From: Leclercia sp. 29361
GTDB taxonomy: Bacteria > Pseudomonadota > Gammaproteobacteria > Enterobacterales > Enterobacteriaceae
Reading direction: 5' to 3'
Length of the DNA: 64,000 bases
Assembly: GCF_011290365.1 (NCBI RefSeq)
Contig: NZ_CP049786.1
Location: 62,001-126,000 of the forward strand
Below the pieces are notes generated by a model that saw nothing but the letters and a program-made list of their open reading frames with translations, had not been told where the DNA came from and searched no databases. Position numbers and translations under genes: made by a program. Shown piece after piece: positions 36,533 through 46,819 of this stretch (its first letter is position 1; the number at the start of each line of letters is the position of its first letter).

Positions 36533-37198
36533 ATGGAGACATCATCCCCGCAGTTACCGCGGGAAAAAATGCTCGCTGATGGCGCCACGACGCTGACGGA
36601 CGATGAGCTTCTGGCGCTGTTTCTGCGAACCGGAACGCGAAGTAAAAGTGTGTTCACGCTTTCTAAAGACCTGTTGCAGCATTTCGGCTCGTTGCACGGC
36701 TTGCTGACTGCCGAGCTGGCCGCGTTCAGGCGGGTCGACGGGATCGGTATTGCGACCTTCGCCCAGCTCAGAGGCATTGCGGAGCTGGCCCGTCGTTACT
36801 ACTGCTCGGGGATCAGGCGGGAAACTCCGCTGGAGAACCCGGAGATGACCCGGGAATTTGTGCGCAGCCAGCTGGCGGAAGAGGAGCGAGAGATTTTTAT
36901 GGTGATTTTCCTCGATAATCAAAACCGGGTACTGCAACATTCCCGGTTATTTTCGGGGACCCTGAGCCATGTGGAGGTGCATCCACGAGAAATTGTGCGT
37001 GAAGCGATAAAAGTGAATGCCGCTGGCGTGATCCTCGCGCATAATCACCCCTCAGGGCGCGCCGAACCGAGCAAAGCCGACAGAGACGTGACCGCACGCA
37101 TCATGAAATGCTGTCAATTCATGGATATTCGTGTTCTTGACCATCTGGTGATAGGTCGCGGAGAGTACGTTTCGTTTGCCGAACGTGGGTGGATTTAA
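36533..37198 (+). CDS. radC: RadC-family JAMM protein
   Basis: The 221-residue protein (E. coli RadC 222) has an N-terminal helix-hairpin-helix like region ([23 protein letters not shown]) and a C-terminal JAMM/MPN+ metalloprotease-like domain. The zinc set is visible as the Glu/His region [14 protein letters not shown] and [14 protein letters not shown] (about 173-186). Despite its name no DNA-repair role is established. The N-terminus [14 protein letters not shown] differs from E. coli up to PREKML. It lies upstream of rpmB-rpmG as in E. coli. Confidence 0.93.
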   Translation: METSSPQLPREKMLADGATTLTDDELLALFLRTGTRSKSVFTLSKDLLQHFGSLHGLLTAELAAFRRVDGIGIATFAQLRGIAELARRYYCSGIRRETPLENPEMTREFVRSQLAEEEREIFMVIFLDNQNRVLQHSRLFSGTLSHVEVHPREIVREAIKVNAAGVILAHNHPSGRAEPSKADRDVTARIMKCCQFMDIRVLDHLVIGRGEYVSFAERGWI

Positions 37199-37240
37199 GC
37201 CATTTCTCGCGATCCATCGGGATCTTTGTCTGTTCGGGAC

Positions 37241-37269
37241 TTGAGCACATCCGCGAGTCAGCGTATACT
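37241..37269 (+). promoter_or_regulatory. Strong sigma-70 promoter for rpmB-rpmG
   Basis: TTGAGC, a 17-bp spacer and TATACT give a near-consensus promoter between radC and rpmB, leaving a 5' leader of about 140 bases before the rpmB ATG. Confidence 0.75.
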
Positions 37270-37393
37270 ACGCCACCTTTGAGAATCTCGGGTTTGGCAA
37301 TTGGGCCTGGCAATCGATGGTTCACTTAGAATCGCGATGACTGGGCTGTAAAGCCTGACGAGGCGCCGATACCCCATACGAAGCTCGAGCTAA

Positions 37394-37651
<258 letters not shown>

Positions 37652-37670
37652 GTACTTAACGAGGAAATAA

Positions 37671-37841
<171 letters not shown>

Positions 37842-37860
37842 TTTTAGAATCCTTGTACTG

Positions 37861-37887
37861 AAAAACCCCGCAACTGCGGGGTTTTTT
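37861..37887 (+). terminator. Intrinsic terminator after rpmG
   Basis: ACCCCGC and GCGGGGT flank a short loop, bounded by five As before and six Ts after. It lies 19 bases past the rpmG stop and 27 bases before mutM. Confidence 0.92.
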
Positions 37888-37913
37888 GCATTCTGAATCT
37901 CAACGGAGGAACC

Positions 37914-38723
37914 ATGCCTGAATTACCTGAGGTAGAGACCAGCCGCCGTGGCATTGAGCCTCACCTGGTCGGTGCGACCATTCTTCACGCTGTTGTCCGC
38001 AACGGTCGTCTCCGCTGGCCAGTTTCTGATGAGATCCACGCCCTGAGCGACAAACCCGTTCTCAGCGTCCAGCGCCGCGCGAAGTACCTGCTGCTCGAGC
38101 TGCCGGATGGCTGGATCATTATCCATCTGGGGATGTCCGGGAGCCTGCGTATCCTCACTGAAGAGCTGCCCGCGGAAAAGCACGATCATGTTGACCTGGT
38201 GATGAGCAACGGCAAAGTGCTGCGCTATACCGATCCCCGCCGCTTTGGCGCATGGCTGTGGACCAAAGAGCTGGAAGGGCACAACGTGCTGGCGCATCTG
38301 GGGCCGGAGCCGCTCTCGGATGAGTTTGACGCGGAATACCTGAAAGCGAAGTGCGCGAAGAAGAAAACCCCGATTAAACCCTGGCTGATGGATAACAAGC
38401 TGGTGGTCGGCGTGGGTAACATCTACGCCAGTGAATCGCTCTTTGCCGCCGGAATCCATCCCGATCGCCTCGCTTCCTCACTTTCTGCGCAAGAGTGCGA
38501 GCTGTTAGTCAGGGTGATTAAAGCGGTGCTGCTGCGTTCGATTGAGCAGGGCGGAACCACCCTGAAGGACTTCCTGCAGAGCGACGGTAAGCCGGGCTAC
38601 TTTGCTCAGGAGCTGCAGGTCTATGGCCGTAAAGATGCCCCATGCCGGGTCTGTGGTACGCCGATTGTGGCGACCAAGCACGCTCAGCGCGCCACCTTCT
38701 ACTGTCGTCAGTGCCAGAAGTGA
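37914..38723 (+). CDS. mutM: Formamidopyrimidine-DNA glycosylase (Fpg)
   Basis: This 269-residue bifunctional glycosylase/AP lyase removes 8-oxoguanine and formamidopyrimidines. The catalytic N-terminal MPELPEVE gives Pro1 after Met removal; Lys57 lies in [10 protein letters not shown]; the H2TH region spans about 130-215, and the C-terminal zinc finger is CRVCGTPI ... [17 protein letters not shown] precedes the ATG. It follows the rpmG terminator and is convergent with coaD. Confidence 0.97.
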   Translation: MPELPEVETSRRGIEPHLVGATILHAVVRNGRLRWPVSDEIHALSDKPVLSVQRRAKYLLLELPDGWIIIHLGMSGSLRILTEELPAEKHDHVDLVMSNGKVLRYTDPRRFGAWLWTKELEGHNVLAHLGPEPLSDEFDAEYLKAKCAKKKTPIKPWLMDNKLVVGVGNIYASESLFAAGIHPDRLASSLSAQECELLVRVIKAVLLRSIEQGGTTLKDFLQSDGKPGYFAQELQVYGRKDAPCRVCGTPIVATKHAQRATFYCRQCQK

Positions 38724-38728
38724 TATGC

Positions 38729-38757
38729 AGGCCGGGCAAGCGCAGCGCCGCCCGGCA
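38729..38757. repeat. REP-type palindrome between mutM and coaD
   Basis: AGGCCGGGCAAGCGCAGCG followed by CCGCCCGGCA: one REP unit between convergent stops, inverted relative to the copies at 33955 and 63754. Confidence 0.8.
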
Positions 38758-38769
38758 AGAAGGCAGGAA

Positions 38770-39252
<483 letters not shown>

Positions 39253-40023
39253 TCACGCTTTCTCTGAGTAGCCGCGGTTCAGCGCCCACAGCTCGGTGTA
39301 TTTATTAAAAGTATACTGGGCGTTAACCACCGCCAGTAACCAGCCCTGTTTACCGTCCAGCACGCCACCACGCAGCACCAGCGTCTTCAGGAACGCCCCT
39401 GCGGTGTGGCTGAAAATACCCGCCAGCGAGGTTGTCTTACCCCGCTGATGACGCTCCTGAGCCCAGGCCGTGGCGTAATTAAGCTGTTTGCGCTGGAAGC
39501 TGGCGAAATCACGACAGGTGAGGTGCAGCAGATCGCCGTCGAGGGCAACCACATGCGCGCCGCCGCAGTCCAGCGACTCATGCACCAGATTATCGTTGTA
39601 CTGATAGCGCGTGCGCGGGTAGAGACGCATCACCCGATCGGGATACCAGCCGCTGTGGCGCATAAAGCGACCCAGGAAGTAGTTACGTCGGGCAATGCTG
39701 TAGACGGCATCGGGTTGAGGTGCAGCCAGCACGCGCTGGATGGCCTGGTGCAGTTCCGGGGTAACGCGCTCGTCGGTGTCGATCATCAACACATAATCGC
39801 CGGTGGCGAACTGTTGTGCACGCTGGCGCTGAATGCCATAACCCTGCCAGTCGGGGTTGCTATAGACCTGCACACCGGCCGCGCGGGCGACCTCAACCGT
39901 GGCATCAGTACTGCCGGAATCGAGCAGGACGATCTCATCGGCCCAGGTTACGGAGGCGAGGCAATCCGGCAGCAGGTCAGCGGCGTTTTTGGCGATCATC
40001 ACGACCGACAGACGCGCAGACAT
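39253..40023 (-). CDS. waaE: LPS core glycosyltransferase WaaE (GT2)
   Basis: This 256-residue family 2 glycosyltransferase is linked to waaA and coaD exactly as in Klebsiella and Serratia, where WaaE (KdtX) adds glucose beta-1,4 to heptose I of the inner core. The nucleotide-sugar site has [19 protein letters not shown] near the N-terminus and the metal-binding DTD in [11 protein letters not shown] (about residues 90-100). The ATG overlaps the waaA stop by one base (TAATG). E. coli K-12 lacks this gene at the locus, which is a main pointer away from Escherichia. Confidence 0.9.
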   Translation of the reverse strand: MSARLSVVMIAKNAADLLPDCLASVTWADEIVLLDSGSTDATVEVARAAGVQVYSNPDWQGYGIQRQRAQQFATGDYVLMIDTDERVTPELHQAIQRVLAAPQPDAVYSIARRNYFLGRFMRHSGWYPDRVMRLYPRTRYQYNDNLVHESLDCGGAHVVALDGDLLHLTCRDFASFQRKQLNYATAWAQERHQRGKTTSLAGIFSHTAGAFLKTLVLRGGVLDGKQGWLLAVVNAQYTFNKYTELWALNRGYSEKA

Positions 40024-41297
40024 TAATGGCTCCGTACGGGCAGGTAAGGTTGCAGAAGTTGCAGCAGGCGGGTCAACGCCCCCTGGTTCTGGTGCAGCAC
40101 TTCGACAGCGTGACGGCCATACCACAGACGATAGTCTTCATCAGTCAGCAGGGTGGAAACTTCCTTCACGATCGAGTTGGCATCGTTAACGGTAATCAGC
40201 CCGTCAGCCTGCTGCAGCTTGGCGCAGATATCTTTGAAGTTGAAGGTGTGCGGTCCCATCAGCACAGGAATAGCATGCGCTGCCGGCTCCAGCGGATTAT
40301 GCCCGCCGCGCTCTACGAGGCTGCCACCGACAAAGGCCAGATCGGCAATGCCGTACAGCATCATCAGCTCGCCCATAGTATCGCCAATCACCACCTGGGT
40401 GCTGGTCGACGGGATTTCACCGCTGCTGCGCATAATGAAGCTGAATCCGCCTTTCTGCACCATGTCGCGGGCATCTTTAAAACGCTCAGGGTGACGTGGC
40501 ACCAGAATTAACAGCAGATCCGGGAAGCTTTCCAGAAGCTGGCGATGCGCCTGGAGGATAATCTGTTCTTCGCCGTCGTGGGTGCTGGTGGCGATCCACA
40601 CTTTACGGCGCGGCGCCCACTGGCGACGCAGGGTAATCGCCCGGGCAGCCAGCTCCGGGGTGACAGAGATATCAAATTTCAGGCTACCGGTGACCGCCAG
40701 CTGATTACGCTTCAGGCCCAGCGACAGGAATCGCGCGCCGTCCTCTTCATTCTGGGCCGCGATCAGGGTGATTTTACTCAGCAGGCGGCGCATAAATTTG
40801 CCCAGCTTGCCGTATCCCTTCGCAGAACGTTCCGACAGACGGGCATTGGCCACCACCAGCGGAATTTTACGGCTGTGCAGGGCGGAAATCATGTTCGGCC
40901 ACAGTTCGGTTTCCATCACGATCACCAGCTTAGGGCGCACGGTATTGAGGAAACGGTTCATGGCGCAGGGTAAATCGTAAGGCAGATAGACGTGATGAAC
41001 GTCTTTGCCAAAGGCGGACATGGCGCGTTCGGAGCCGGTTGGCGTCATGGTGGTGACGGTGATCGGCAACGACGGATAACGGTGGCGCAGGGCGCGGACC
41101 AGCGGAATGGCCGCCAGCGTTTCACCCACGGACACGGAGTGGAGCAGGATACCGTCCGGCGCAACTTTGTTGCGGCAGAAACCATAGCGTTCAGCCCAGC
41201 GTTTACGGTAGGCAGGCGCTTTACGGCTACGTAGCAGCAGTCGTAGCCACACCAGTGGCTGAATAATATAGAGCAGAGCGGTATACAACAATTCCAA
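40023..41297 (-). CDS. waaA: 3-deoxy-D-manno-octulosonic acid transferase (KDO transferase)
   Basis: This 424-residue inner-membrane GT30 enzyme transfers two KDO residues from CMP-KDO to lipid IVA, an essential step of LPS synthesis. It begins [21 protein letters not shown] (membrane anchor) and holds the catalytic Glu region in [19 protein letters not shown] (about 53-71) and the C-terminal [19 protein letters not shown] (about 303-321). It is translationally coupled to waaE. A terminator separates it from the upstream phosphoethanolamine transferase gene, so it should have its own promoter in 41298-41411. Confidence 0.96.
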   Translation of the reverse strand: MELLYTALLYIIQPLVWLRLLLRSRKAPAYRKRWAERYGFCRNKVAPDGILLHSVSVGETLAAIPLVRALRHRYPSLPITVTTMTPTGSERAMSAFGKDVHHVYLPYDLPCAMNRFLNTVRPKLVIVMETELWPNMISALHSRKIPLVVANARLSERSAKGYGKLGKFMRRLLSKITLIAAQNEEDGARFLSLGLKRNQLAVTGSLKFDISVTPELAARAITLRRQWAPRRKVWIATSTHDGEEQIILQAHRQLLESFPDLLLILVPRHPERFKDARDMVQKGGFSFIMRSSGEIPSTSTQVVIGDTMGELMMLYGIADLAFVGGSLVERGGHNPLEPAAHAIPVLMGPHTFNFKDICAKLQQADGLITVNDANSIVKEVSTLLTDEDYRLWYGRHAVEVLHQNQGALTRLLQLLQPYLPVRSH

Positions 41298-41411
41298 GCG
41301 ATTATCCGTTTTTCAGTTTCGGCGGGCAAATTCTAAGCATTTAGGCCGTTTAAAGCTATCCCTTTGGCGCTTTTGCTCAGCCATTTGCCTGCGTTACGTG
41401 CGTTCGCAGAT

Positions 41412-41438
41412 AAAAAAACGGGCATCAGATGCCCGTTT
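41412..41438 (-). terminator. Intrinsic terminator of the waaL-to-phosphoethanolamine transferase unit
   Basis: On the minus strand AAACGGGCAT and ATGCCCGTTT pair around CTG and are followed by TTTTTTTA. It lies 13 bases after the transferase stop. Confidence 0.9.
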
Positions 41439-41450
41439 AATGATTTCTGC

Positions 41451-43085
41451 TTAACGTTCCGCTTCCGGCAGTTCGTTCAGATGGTAGGTGACGCGCTCCG
41501 ACAGGCCGCGAATATCACCCCCGGTGATGTAGTAGCTATCGTCCTTCTGGTTCGGGTTACTGACCGCGTACCCCAGCATCTTGTTGATCAGCGTCGCCAT
41601 CTGGTAATGGTTGAGCGGGACCTGCTGGCTGATAGCGCTCATCGCATAAGCCGGATCGTTACTGAAGTAGAGGAACGGCACCTGAGCAATCGGCATCTCA
41701 ACAATCGAGTGGCCGAACAGCCCGCCATCACCGACGCGTTCGCCGTGATCCGAGGTAACAAACACCAGCACCGGCAGTTTTGATTTCGCCATCGCGGTAC
41801 GGATCGCCGAGGCCAGCTCTTTGTCGTACAGGCGCACGGCATCATCGTACTCATTCTTCTTCTGCGCCACGTCGTCACTCAGGCGTGGGGTAGAGAATTT
41901 CGCGAAGCCCTGCGGGATGTTGCGCTCATAAGGAATATGCGGCGCACGGCTGTTCAGCACCATCAGGAAAGGTTTGTTCCAGTCCAGCTTCGCCTGCTCA
42001 ACGGAAGGGGTCAGCACCACATCGGCACCCACGTCCGGCGCAGGGCGGATCTGCGTATCTTCCCACAGGTCGATATCGTGGATACCAATCCAGTTGCTCA
42101 GCCCTTCCAGACCCTGGGCAGAGATAAACGCCGTCTGGTAGCCCTGCTTTTTGGCATTGGTAAAGATGTTGGTCGATTTTGACTTATAGGCGGCGTAGTT
42201 GTCCGGCTCGCGCAGGTTGTTGACCAGCATCGGGATCGCCACGCGGGTTGAAACCGCGTTCGAGACGATCAGTCGGCCCGTCCCCTGATACTGTTCCATC
42301 AGGGCTTTCAGTTCTGGCGTGGTGTCGCGCTCGTAGCCCAGGGCGCTGACATGATGCGGGTTGAGGCTTTCGCCAATCGCCAGGATGATAGAGTATTTCC
42401 CGGCGTGGCTGCCCTCTACCGGTGTGACCTTATACGGTTCATAGTGCGTGACGCTCTGGTTTTCACCGGAAAGGGCTTCCGGGATCAGGCGAATAGCGCT
42501 GTAACTCATGGCCGACAGACCATTGCGCAGTAAGGAGTGGCGCAGATCCGGGTTGAATTTATACATCTGTCCGTCGATGGCTTTATAGAACTGACCCGCA
42601 AACATCACCACGATAGCCAGCAGGCACGGCATCGCCACCCACTTATGCCACTGCGGCGCCAGACGACGGGTAAAGACCAGCGCAAAGATCACCGCGACGG
42701 CCATGATGGCAAAGTAGATCCCAAGCGATCCCAGGCTGTCCGTGATGCCGCTGGCGATATCTTTGGTTTCGACAAAGGCCAGCCACACTTCACTCGGGCC
42801 ATAAAACTGGCCGTAGAACTGGTAATACACCGCTTCCGATATCTGCACGATAAAGGTGACCGCCAGCAGCAGACGGGTCAGGAAATAGCGGGCGCTGACG
42901 GCAGCCAGCAGGGAAATAATCAGATACAGCGACATGTCGCTGGATTTCGGCTGATAGACATGGTCTTTCAGCAGGATGATGATTTCACACAGTGAAAACA
43001 GCACCAGGAAAGCCAGCGTGAGTATCACGGTGCGCAGAATATTGCGGCGCGGCGTGAGTGACGATTGTGAGGATGTTTTAAACAT
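41451..43085 (-). CDS. Phosphoethanolamine transferase of the EptA/CptA (sulfatase-fold) family
   Basis: This 544-residue inner-membrane protein has about five N-terminal TM helices (residues 15-200), then a periplasmic alkaline-phosphatase/sulfatase domain. Active-site features: AIGESLNPHHVSALGY (about 240-255, Glu metal ligand), VSNAVSTRVAIPMLVN with the Thr nucleophile (about 280), VFVTSDHGERVGDGG (about 450, Asp-His) and a following HSIVEMPIAQVPF. It should move phosphoethanolamine from phosphatidylethanolamine to LPS, and its place in the core locus suggests a core sugar target, as for CptA (EptC). ATG 43085 is used; the 43097 start is a TTG. Confidence 0.82.
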   Translation of the reverse strand: MFKTSSQSSLTPRRNILRTVILTLAFLVLFSLCEIIILLKDHVYQPKSSDMSLYLIISLLAAVSARYFLTRLLLAVTFIVQISEAVYYQFYGQFYGPSEVWLAFVETKDIASGITDSLGSLGIYFAIMAVAVIFALVFTRRLAPQWHKWVAMPCLLAIVVMFAGQFYKAIDGQMYKFNPDLRHSLLRNGLSAMSYSAIRLIPEALSGENQSVTHYEPYKVTPVEGSHAGKYSIILAIGESLNPHHVSALGYERDTTPELKALMEQYQGTGRLIVSNAVSTRVAIPMLVNNLREPDNYAAYKSKSTNIFTNAKKQGYQTAFISAQGLEGLSNWIGIHDIDLWEDTQIRPAPDVGADVVLTPSVEQAKLDWNKPFLMVLNSRAPHIPYERNIPQGFAKFSTPRLSDDVAQKKNEYDDAVRLYDKELASAIRTAMAKSKLPVLVFVTSDHGERVGDGGLFGHSIVEMPIAQVPFLYFSNDPAYAMSAISQQVPLNHYQMATLINKMLGYAVSNPNQKDDSYYITGGDIRGLSERVTYHLNELPEAER

Positions 43086-43103
43086 GAACGGACTCAAGGT
43101 TAC

Positions 43104-44075
43104 TTAAAACTTTTTAGTCAGCGGGCGAATGGCTTTACCGAAACCAAAGCGCAATGCACGAACCAGGGTTGGGCGTTTATGCAGTCCTTTACGCCAGATA
43201 TCCTCAAACAGGCTCAACCAGCGCGCGGCAACCGCTTCGCGGGAATAAACCTGCAGACGTTTGTCACCCTGCTCGCGCATCTGACGATAGAGTTCAGGGG
43301 AGTTTTTCAGCCGCATGATGGCGTCGAAAGCTTCATCCGGTGTTTTGGCGATCAGGTAGTCGAACTCGCTTTCGCGGATCGCGCGGTAAGAAGGCTCGTC
43401 GTCGCAGATCATCACCGTTTTACCCAGCCAGTTGTTAATCAGCTTGCTGGCAGGTTTGCGCGCCAGTTTGTGGTCGTGTGATTTGCGGAAACTGATACAG
43501 ACGTCCACGTCCTGGTAATTAGTCCAGTTATCGAAAGAGATACGCAGATCGATGCCCTGCTCAGCAAGGCGCTGCTTAAAGGCCTCGCTGCGAAACGCTT
43601 CCGGGAAGCTGTCCACACGGCCAAAAAAGGCCACGGTTTTGACGGTTTCATCGGTACGCTCACGCGGTTTCACCCCCGGCTGCGGCCAGTAGGGAACAAA
43701 AACGCCATTGCTACGGTTATCCGCTTCCGGGTTCTGATCCACCACCACGTCCGCGCCAATCACCGGTGGGCGGTCGGCACGGGCAACGACAGTCACGCCA
43801 CGCCAGGGTTTGACGCGCGATCCAAAATCATCGTTATGCATCAGGTTGATGGCATCCGGGCGACATTCCGATCCAAATGAACACTCGATGTCATCTCCGT
43901 AATAGTGTTTCAGCGCCAGGGTGGTCTGGAACGTCCAGCCGCCGCGACCGCCGCAGTAAAAACGCTCCGGGATGGTATCCGGATTGACGCGGTTATCCAG
44001 CAGCGTCTGGAAGTCTGCATAGTTTTTGGCGATGAAATCAGCGCGGGAGACCGCGTGTAATTTAAGTTTGCTCAT
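43104..44075 (-). CDS. Probable LPS core glycosyltransferase (GT1/GT4-like C-terminal domain)
   Basis: This 323-residue protein belongs to no family I can name with certainty. VKTVAFFGRVDSFPEAF (about residues 144-160) resembles the start of the C-terminal Rossmann half of GT-B enzymes, ASKLINNWLGKTVMICDDEPSYRAI (about 212-236) resembles the nucleotide-sugar loop, and ELYRQMREQGDKRLQVYSREAVAARWLSLFE the closing helix. It lacks a TM segment and so would be a cytosolic or peripheral enzyme. It sits 18 bp upstream of the phosphoethanolamine transferase gene and eight bases after a GT2 gene, so all belong to one unit with waaL. Donor and acceptor are unknown. Confidence 0.7.
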   Translation of the reverse strand: MSKLKLHAVSRADFIAKNYADFQTLLDNRVNPDTIPERFYCGGRGGWTFQTTLALKHYYGDDIECSFGSECRPDAINLMHNDDFGSRVKPWRGVTVVARADRPPVIGADVVVDQNPEADNRSNGVFVPYWPQPGVKPRERTDETVKTVAFFGRVDSFPEAFRSEAFKQRLAEQGIDLRISFDNWTNYQDVDVCISFRKSHDHKLARKPASKLINNWLGKTVMICDDEPSYRAIRESEFDYLIAKTPDEAFDAIMRLKNSPELYRQMREQGDKRLQVYSREAVAARWLSLFEDIWRKGLHKRPTLVRALRFGFGKAIRPLTKKF

Positions 44076-44083
44076 AATATTCG

Positions 44084-45067
44084 TTAGCCGATGATTTTTT
44101 TAAGGCGGAAGTAACGACGTCCCAGACGCCAGCGCTGACGCAAACCCCGCGCGTTTTGCCAGATCATCGACCAGATGCCGCGATCGAACAGTTCCTGGGT
44201 GATTTCGCGTTTTTTCGCGCTGTCTTCGATATTGTTAATGCTGTGCAGAATACCCAACCCCTCTTTGGCAATCTGCCACCGGCAGGCTGGAACACGCTTC
44301 ACCTGGTCCGGATAGCGTTTATTGATGGCATCCAGCATTTCGAGGATTTTCATATAGTGGCGTGACGAGCGCATCCGCGTGTCGTCGGTGCCTGGCGTGT
44401 GCGATACCGAGGCAGAGTGGATCAGATAGTCGTAATAGACTTCATCCACATACTGTACGCGTTTGGCCGTCAGCAGCACTTCCGTGGTCCAGGGAATATC
44501 CTGATGACGCAGGCCGTGTTCGAAGGTAAAACCCTGCGCTTTGATAAAGGCGTGGCGATAGATATTCAGCCAGGTAACATGCAAGAATTTGCGCGAGGCC
44601 AGCGCCATCTGCAGCCACTCCGGGCCGTCCAGCACGCCGGTCGAGGCCAGTTTGTCTGACGGGAAAATCTTTTTCGACGGGCGTCCATCGTCATAAATAT
44701 AATTACCGTTGCAGGTCGCCACATCGAGCTGGCCTGCGAAAGCAATATCCAACAGGCGCTGATACATGCCTGGGTAAATAACGTCATCAATATCGGGGAA
44801 CGCGACGTATTGACCCGTCGCCAGGGCAAGACCGGTATTGCGTGCGGCCGATACGCCGCCATTAGGCTGATCGATTATGCGGAAATGGCTAAATTTGTCG
44901 GCATAGCCAGCAATGATTTCCGCTGAGCGATCCGTTGAGCCGTCATTAACAATGATGAGTTCCAGGCTCGATAAATTCTGCTGTTTAATGCTGTCAAAAA
45001 AAGCGCTCAGGAATTTTTCGCCATTAAAAACGGCAACGATGAGGCTTAATTGAGGCGTTTCAGACAT
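44084..45067 (-). CDS. Family 2 glycosyltransferase, LPS core
   Basis: This 327-residue GT-A enzyme has classical GT2 features: LSLIVAVFNGEKFLSAFFDSI at the start, LELIIVNDGSTDRSAEII (about 36-53), GGVSAARNTGLALATGQYVAF and the DxD-like FPDIDDVIYPG (about 92-102). A basic tail follows (QRWRLGRRYFRLKKIIG), suiting membrane association. GGAGAAAGC precedes ATG 45067. Its length equals that of E. coli WaaV (a core glucosyltransferase in R1), but I cannot confirm orthology. It is in one unit with waaL upstream. Donor sugar unknown. Confidence 0.8.
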   Translation of the reverse strand: MSETPQLSLIVAVFNGEKFLSAFFDSIKQQNLSSLELIIVNDGSTDRSAEIIAGYADKFSHFRIIDQPNGGVSAARNTGLALATGQYVAFPDIDDVIYPGMYQRLLDIAFAGQLDVATCNGNYIYDDGRPSKKIFPSDKLASTGVLDGPEWLQMALASRKFLHVTWLNIYRHAFIKAQGFTFEHGLRHQDIPWTTEVLLTAKRVQYVDEVYYDYLIHSASVSHTPGTDDTRMRSSRHYMKILEMLDAINKRYPDQVKRVPACRWQIAKEGLGILHSINNIEDSAKKREITQELFDRGIWSMIWQNARGLRQRWRLGRRYFRLKKIIG

Positions 45068-45191
45068 GCTTTCTCCGTAAAAATACGCAGCAATAAAAAG
45101 GGTATAACGAGGCCATTTGCTGGCAATTCGACAGCCGACAGGCTAAAGCGTTCCGCGCCAGGGTGATTATTCCCCTGGCGCGTCAGATTGG

Positions 45192-46562
45192 TCAGGACAT
45201 TTGCTTTTCGATGTTTGCAGGGCGTAGGGCGCACATGCCAACCAGCAAACCGGTCAGTAACATATACTGCTCCAGATAGTGATCCTTGAGGTTGTGATCG
45301 ACCATGGTTCGGGAGAAGAAGCCGATGGTGAAAAGCAGCAGGAACATCCCCACCATCATATTGCCACGACGGAACTCCCGCCAGCCGATATACCAGCAGC
45401 CCACCAGCAGGATCAGCCAGCCCACGATGCCAACAACACCGTTCTGAATGCCAAATTCAATCAGGCCGTAGTGGCTGTGAGGAATATTAATCCGGTTATC
45501 CTGGGTATCCCGGCGCAGCACGTAGCGGAAGGCCTCTTTTTTAGCCCCTACGCCTGCCGGATGTTCGGCAATCAGATTCCAGCCCTGATGGAAGAAGCTG
45601 GCCCGACAGCCGTTGGAGTGGTTCATCGGTACACCCAGGCTGTTAATCGGTTCCGTTCCGCCTGTTTTATTATAACAAAAGCTTGTGAAGGGGGCGTTCC
45701 ATCCAGCAATGGCATCACTTTCAAGGGTTTGCCAGCGCGGATCGGTTTTCCATGAGGCGTAACCAAGCAGTGCAGAAACAATAATAAGACCAACCAGAAT
45801 GCCACCGGTGACGACGACCCGACTGCGGCGCATGCTGTGCAGACTCAACAGGATAAAGGTTGAGAACAGGCTACCGACCAGACCGATAGTGCCCCAACGG
45901 GTATCCACCAGCGCGGTACACAGCAGGTTACTTAACAGTATTAATGCCAGCATCGGTGTATTCAGGCGCAGGAAGCGTTGATGTAACAGACCGCGCGCCA
46001 GCAACTCGGCCAGAATAAAGCCGGTGATCATATTGACCTGGAAGCTCATGCGGGTGCGGTTATAGACGATCCGCGTATCCCCCCAGTGAATATACCCATC
46101 GCGCCAGTAGAGCCAGACTGAATCCAGCAAATGTACGCAGACTACGCCCCAGAAGAAGAGGATCACCAGCGTGAAGAAGCGGGCGGCGGACATGGAGGGG
46201 AAAGTTCTCTGGATCGCCGGCAATAATACCAGGCCAGCGCAGAACAGTAATACCGGGCGTAACCACTGGCCACTCCAGGCAGAAACCATTTCTTTTATGT
46301 CCGGGGCGACAAAAAAACCATTAATCAGAATAAAGAAAGTTAACGCCCATATAACAATAAGAACGAACTTAATTTTGCTTAAATCCAGCCGCTGTCTGGT
46401 TGTTATCCCACTAAAAAACAGGCCAAGTGCCACGGCGACAATGGGATAAATCAATCCATTGCGATGAAACGGCAGCTGATCGTTGGGAATAGGCCAGATA
46501 AAACATAAAGCCAGTACAGCAAGGACTAACAGGCCTGTCAGAATGTTACGAGTATTTGTCAT
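45192..46562 (-). CDS. waaL: O-antigen ligase WaaL
   Basis: This 456-residue inner-membrane protein has about 12 TM helices and a large periplasmic loop (around residues 270-350), the layout of WaaL/Wzy_C proteins. The loop holds the conserved His in NIPHSHYGLIEFGIQNGVVG and Arg in RMSFQVNMITGF, both linked to catalysis in the family. It joins O-antigen from undecaprenyl pyrophosphate to the lipid A core. It is divergent from the plus-strand GT4, across 257 bp with no other gene, and followed by two glycosyltransferases. Low sequence conservation is normal for WaaL, so the call rests on topology, loop and locus. Confidence 0.87.
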   Translation of the reverse strand: MTNTRNILTGLLVLAVLALCFIWPIPNDQLPFHRNGLIYPIVAVALGLFFSGITTRQRLDLSKIKFVLIVIWALTFFILINGFFVAPDIKEMVSAWSGQWLRPVLLFCAGLVLLPAIQRTFPSMSAARFFTLVILFFWGVVCVHLLDSVWLYWRDGYIHWGDTRIVYNRTRMSFQVNMITGFILAELLARGLLHQRFLRLNTPMLALILLSNLLCTALVDTRWGTIGLVGSLFSTFILLSLHSMRRSRVVVTGGILVGLIIVSALLGYASWKTDPRWQTLESDAIAGWNAPFTSFCYNKTGGTEPINSLGVPMNHSNGCRASFFHQGWNLIAEHPAGVGAKKEAFRYVLRRDTQDNRINIPHSHYGLIEFGIQNGVVGIVGWLILLVGCWYIGWREFRRGNMMVGMFLLLFTIGFFSRTMVDHNLKDHYLEQYMLLTGLLVGMCALRPANIEKQMS

Positions 46563-46819
46563 ATATTTTGGGCTGGTTAAGGATTTTTTCGGTTCTTGAC
46601 CGGCTGGTTAACAACGCTGTGAGCCATCTCCACGGTTTTTCCGTGGGAAATAAAAAGCCAGAGAAAACTATCACAAATGCCTGACCTACAGAAGGACAAT
46701 GTTTGTAAGCAAGAATAATCCGTTACGCGCTTTCCGGCACCAGGCTTTATGTATTACCCAGGCCGTAACGGTTATAATTTGCTGCTACGGCAAGTTCTTG
46801 CACAATAAACAGGAAAAGT

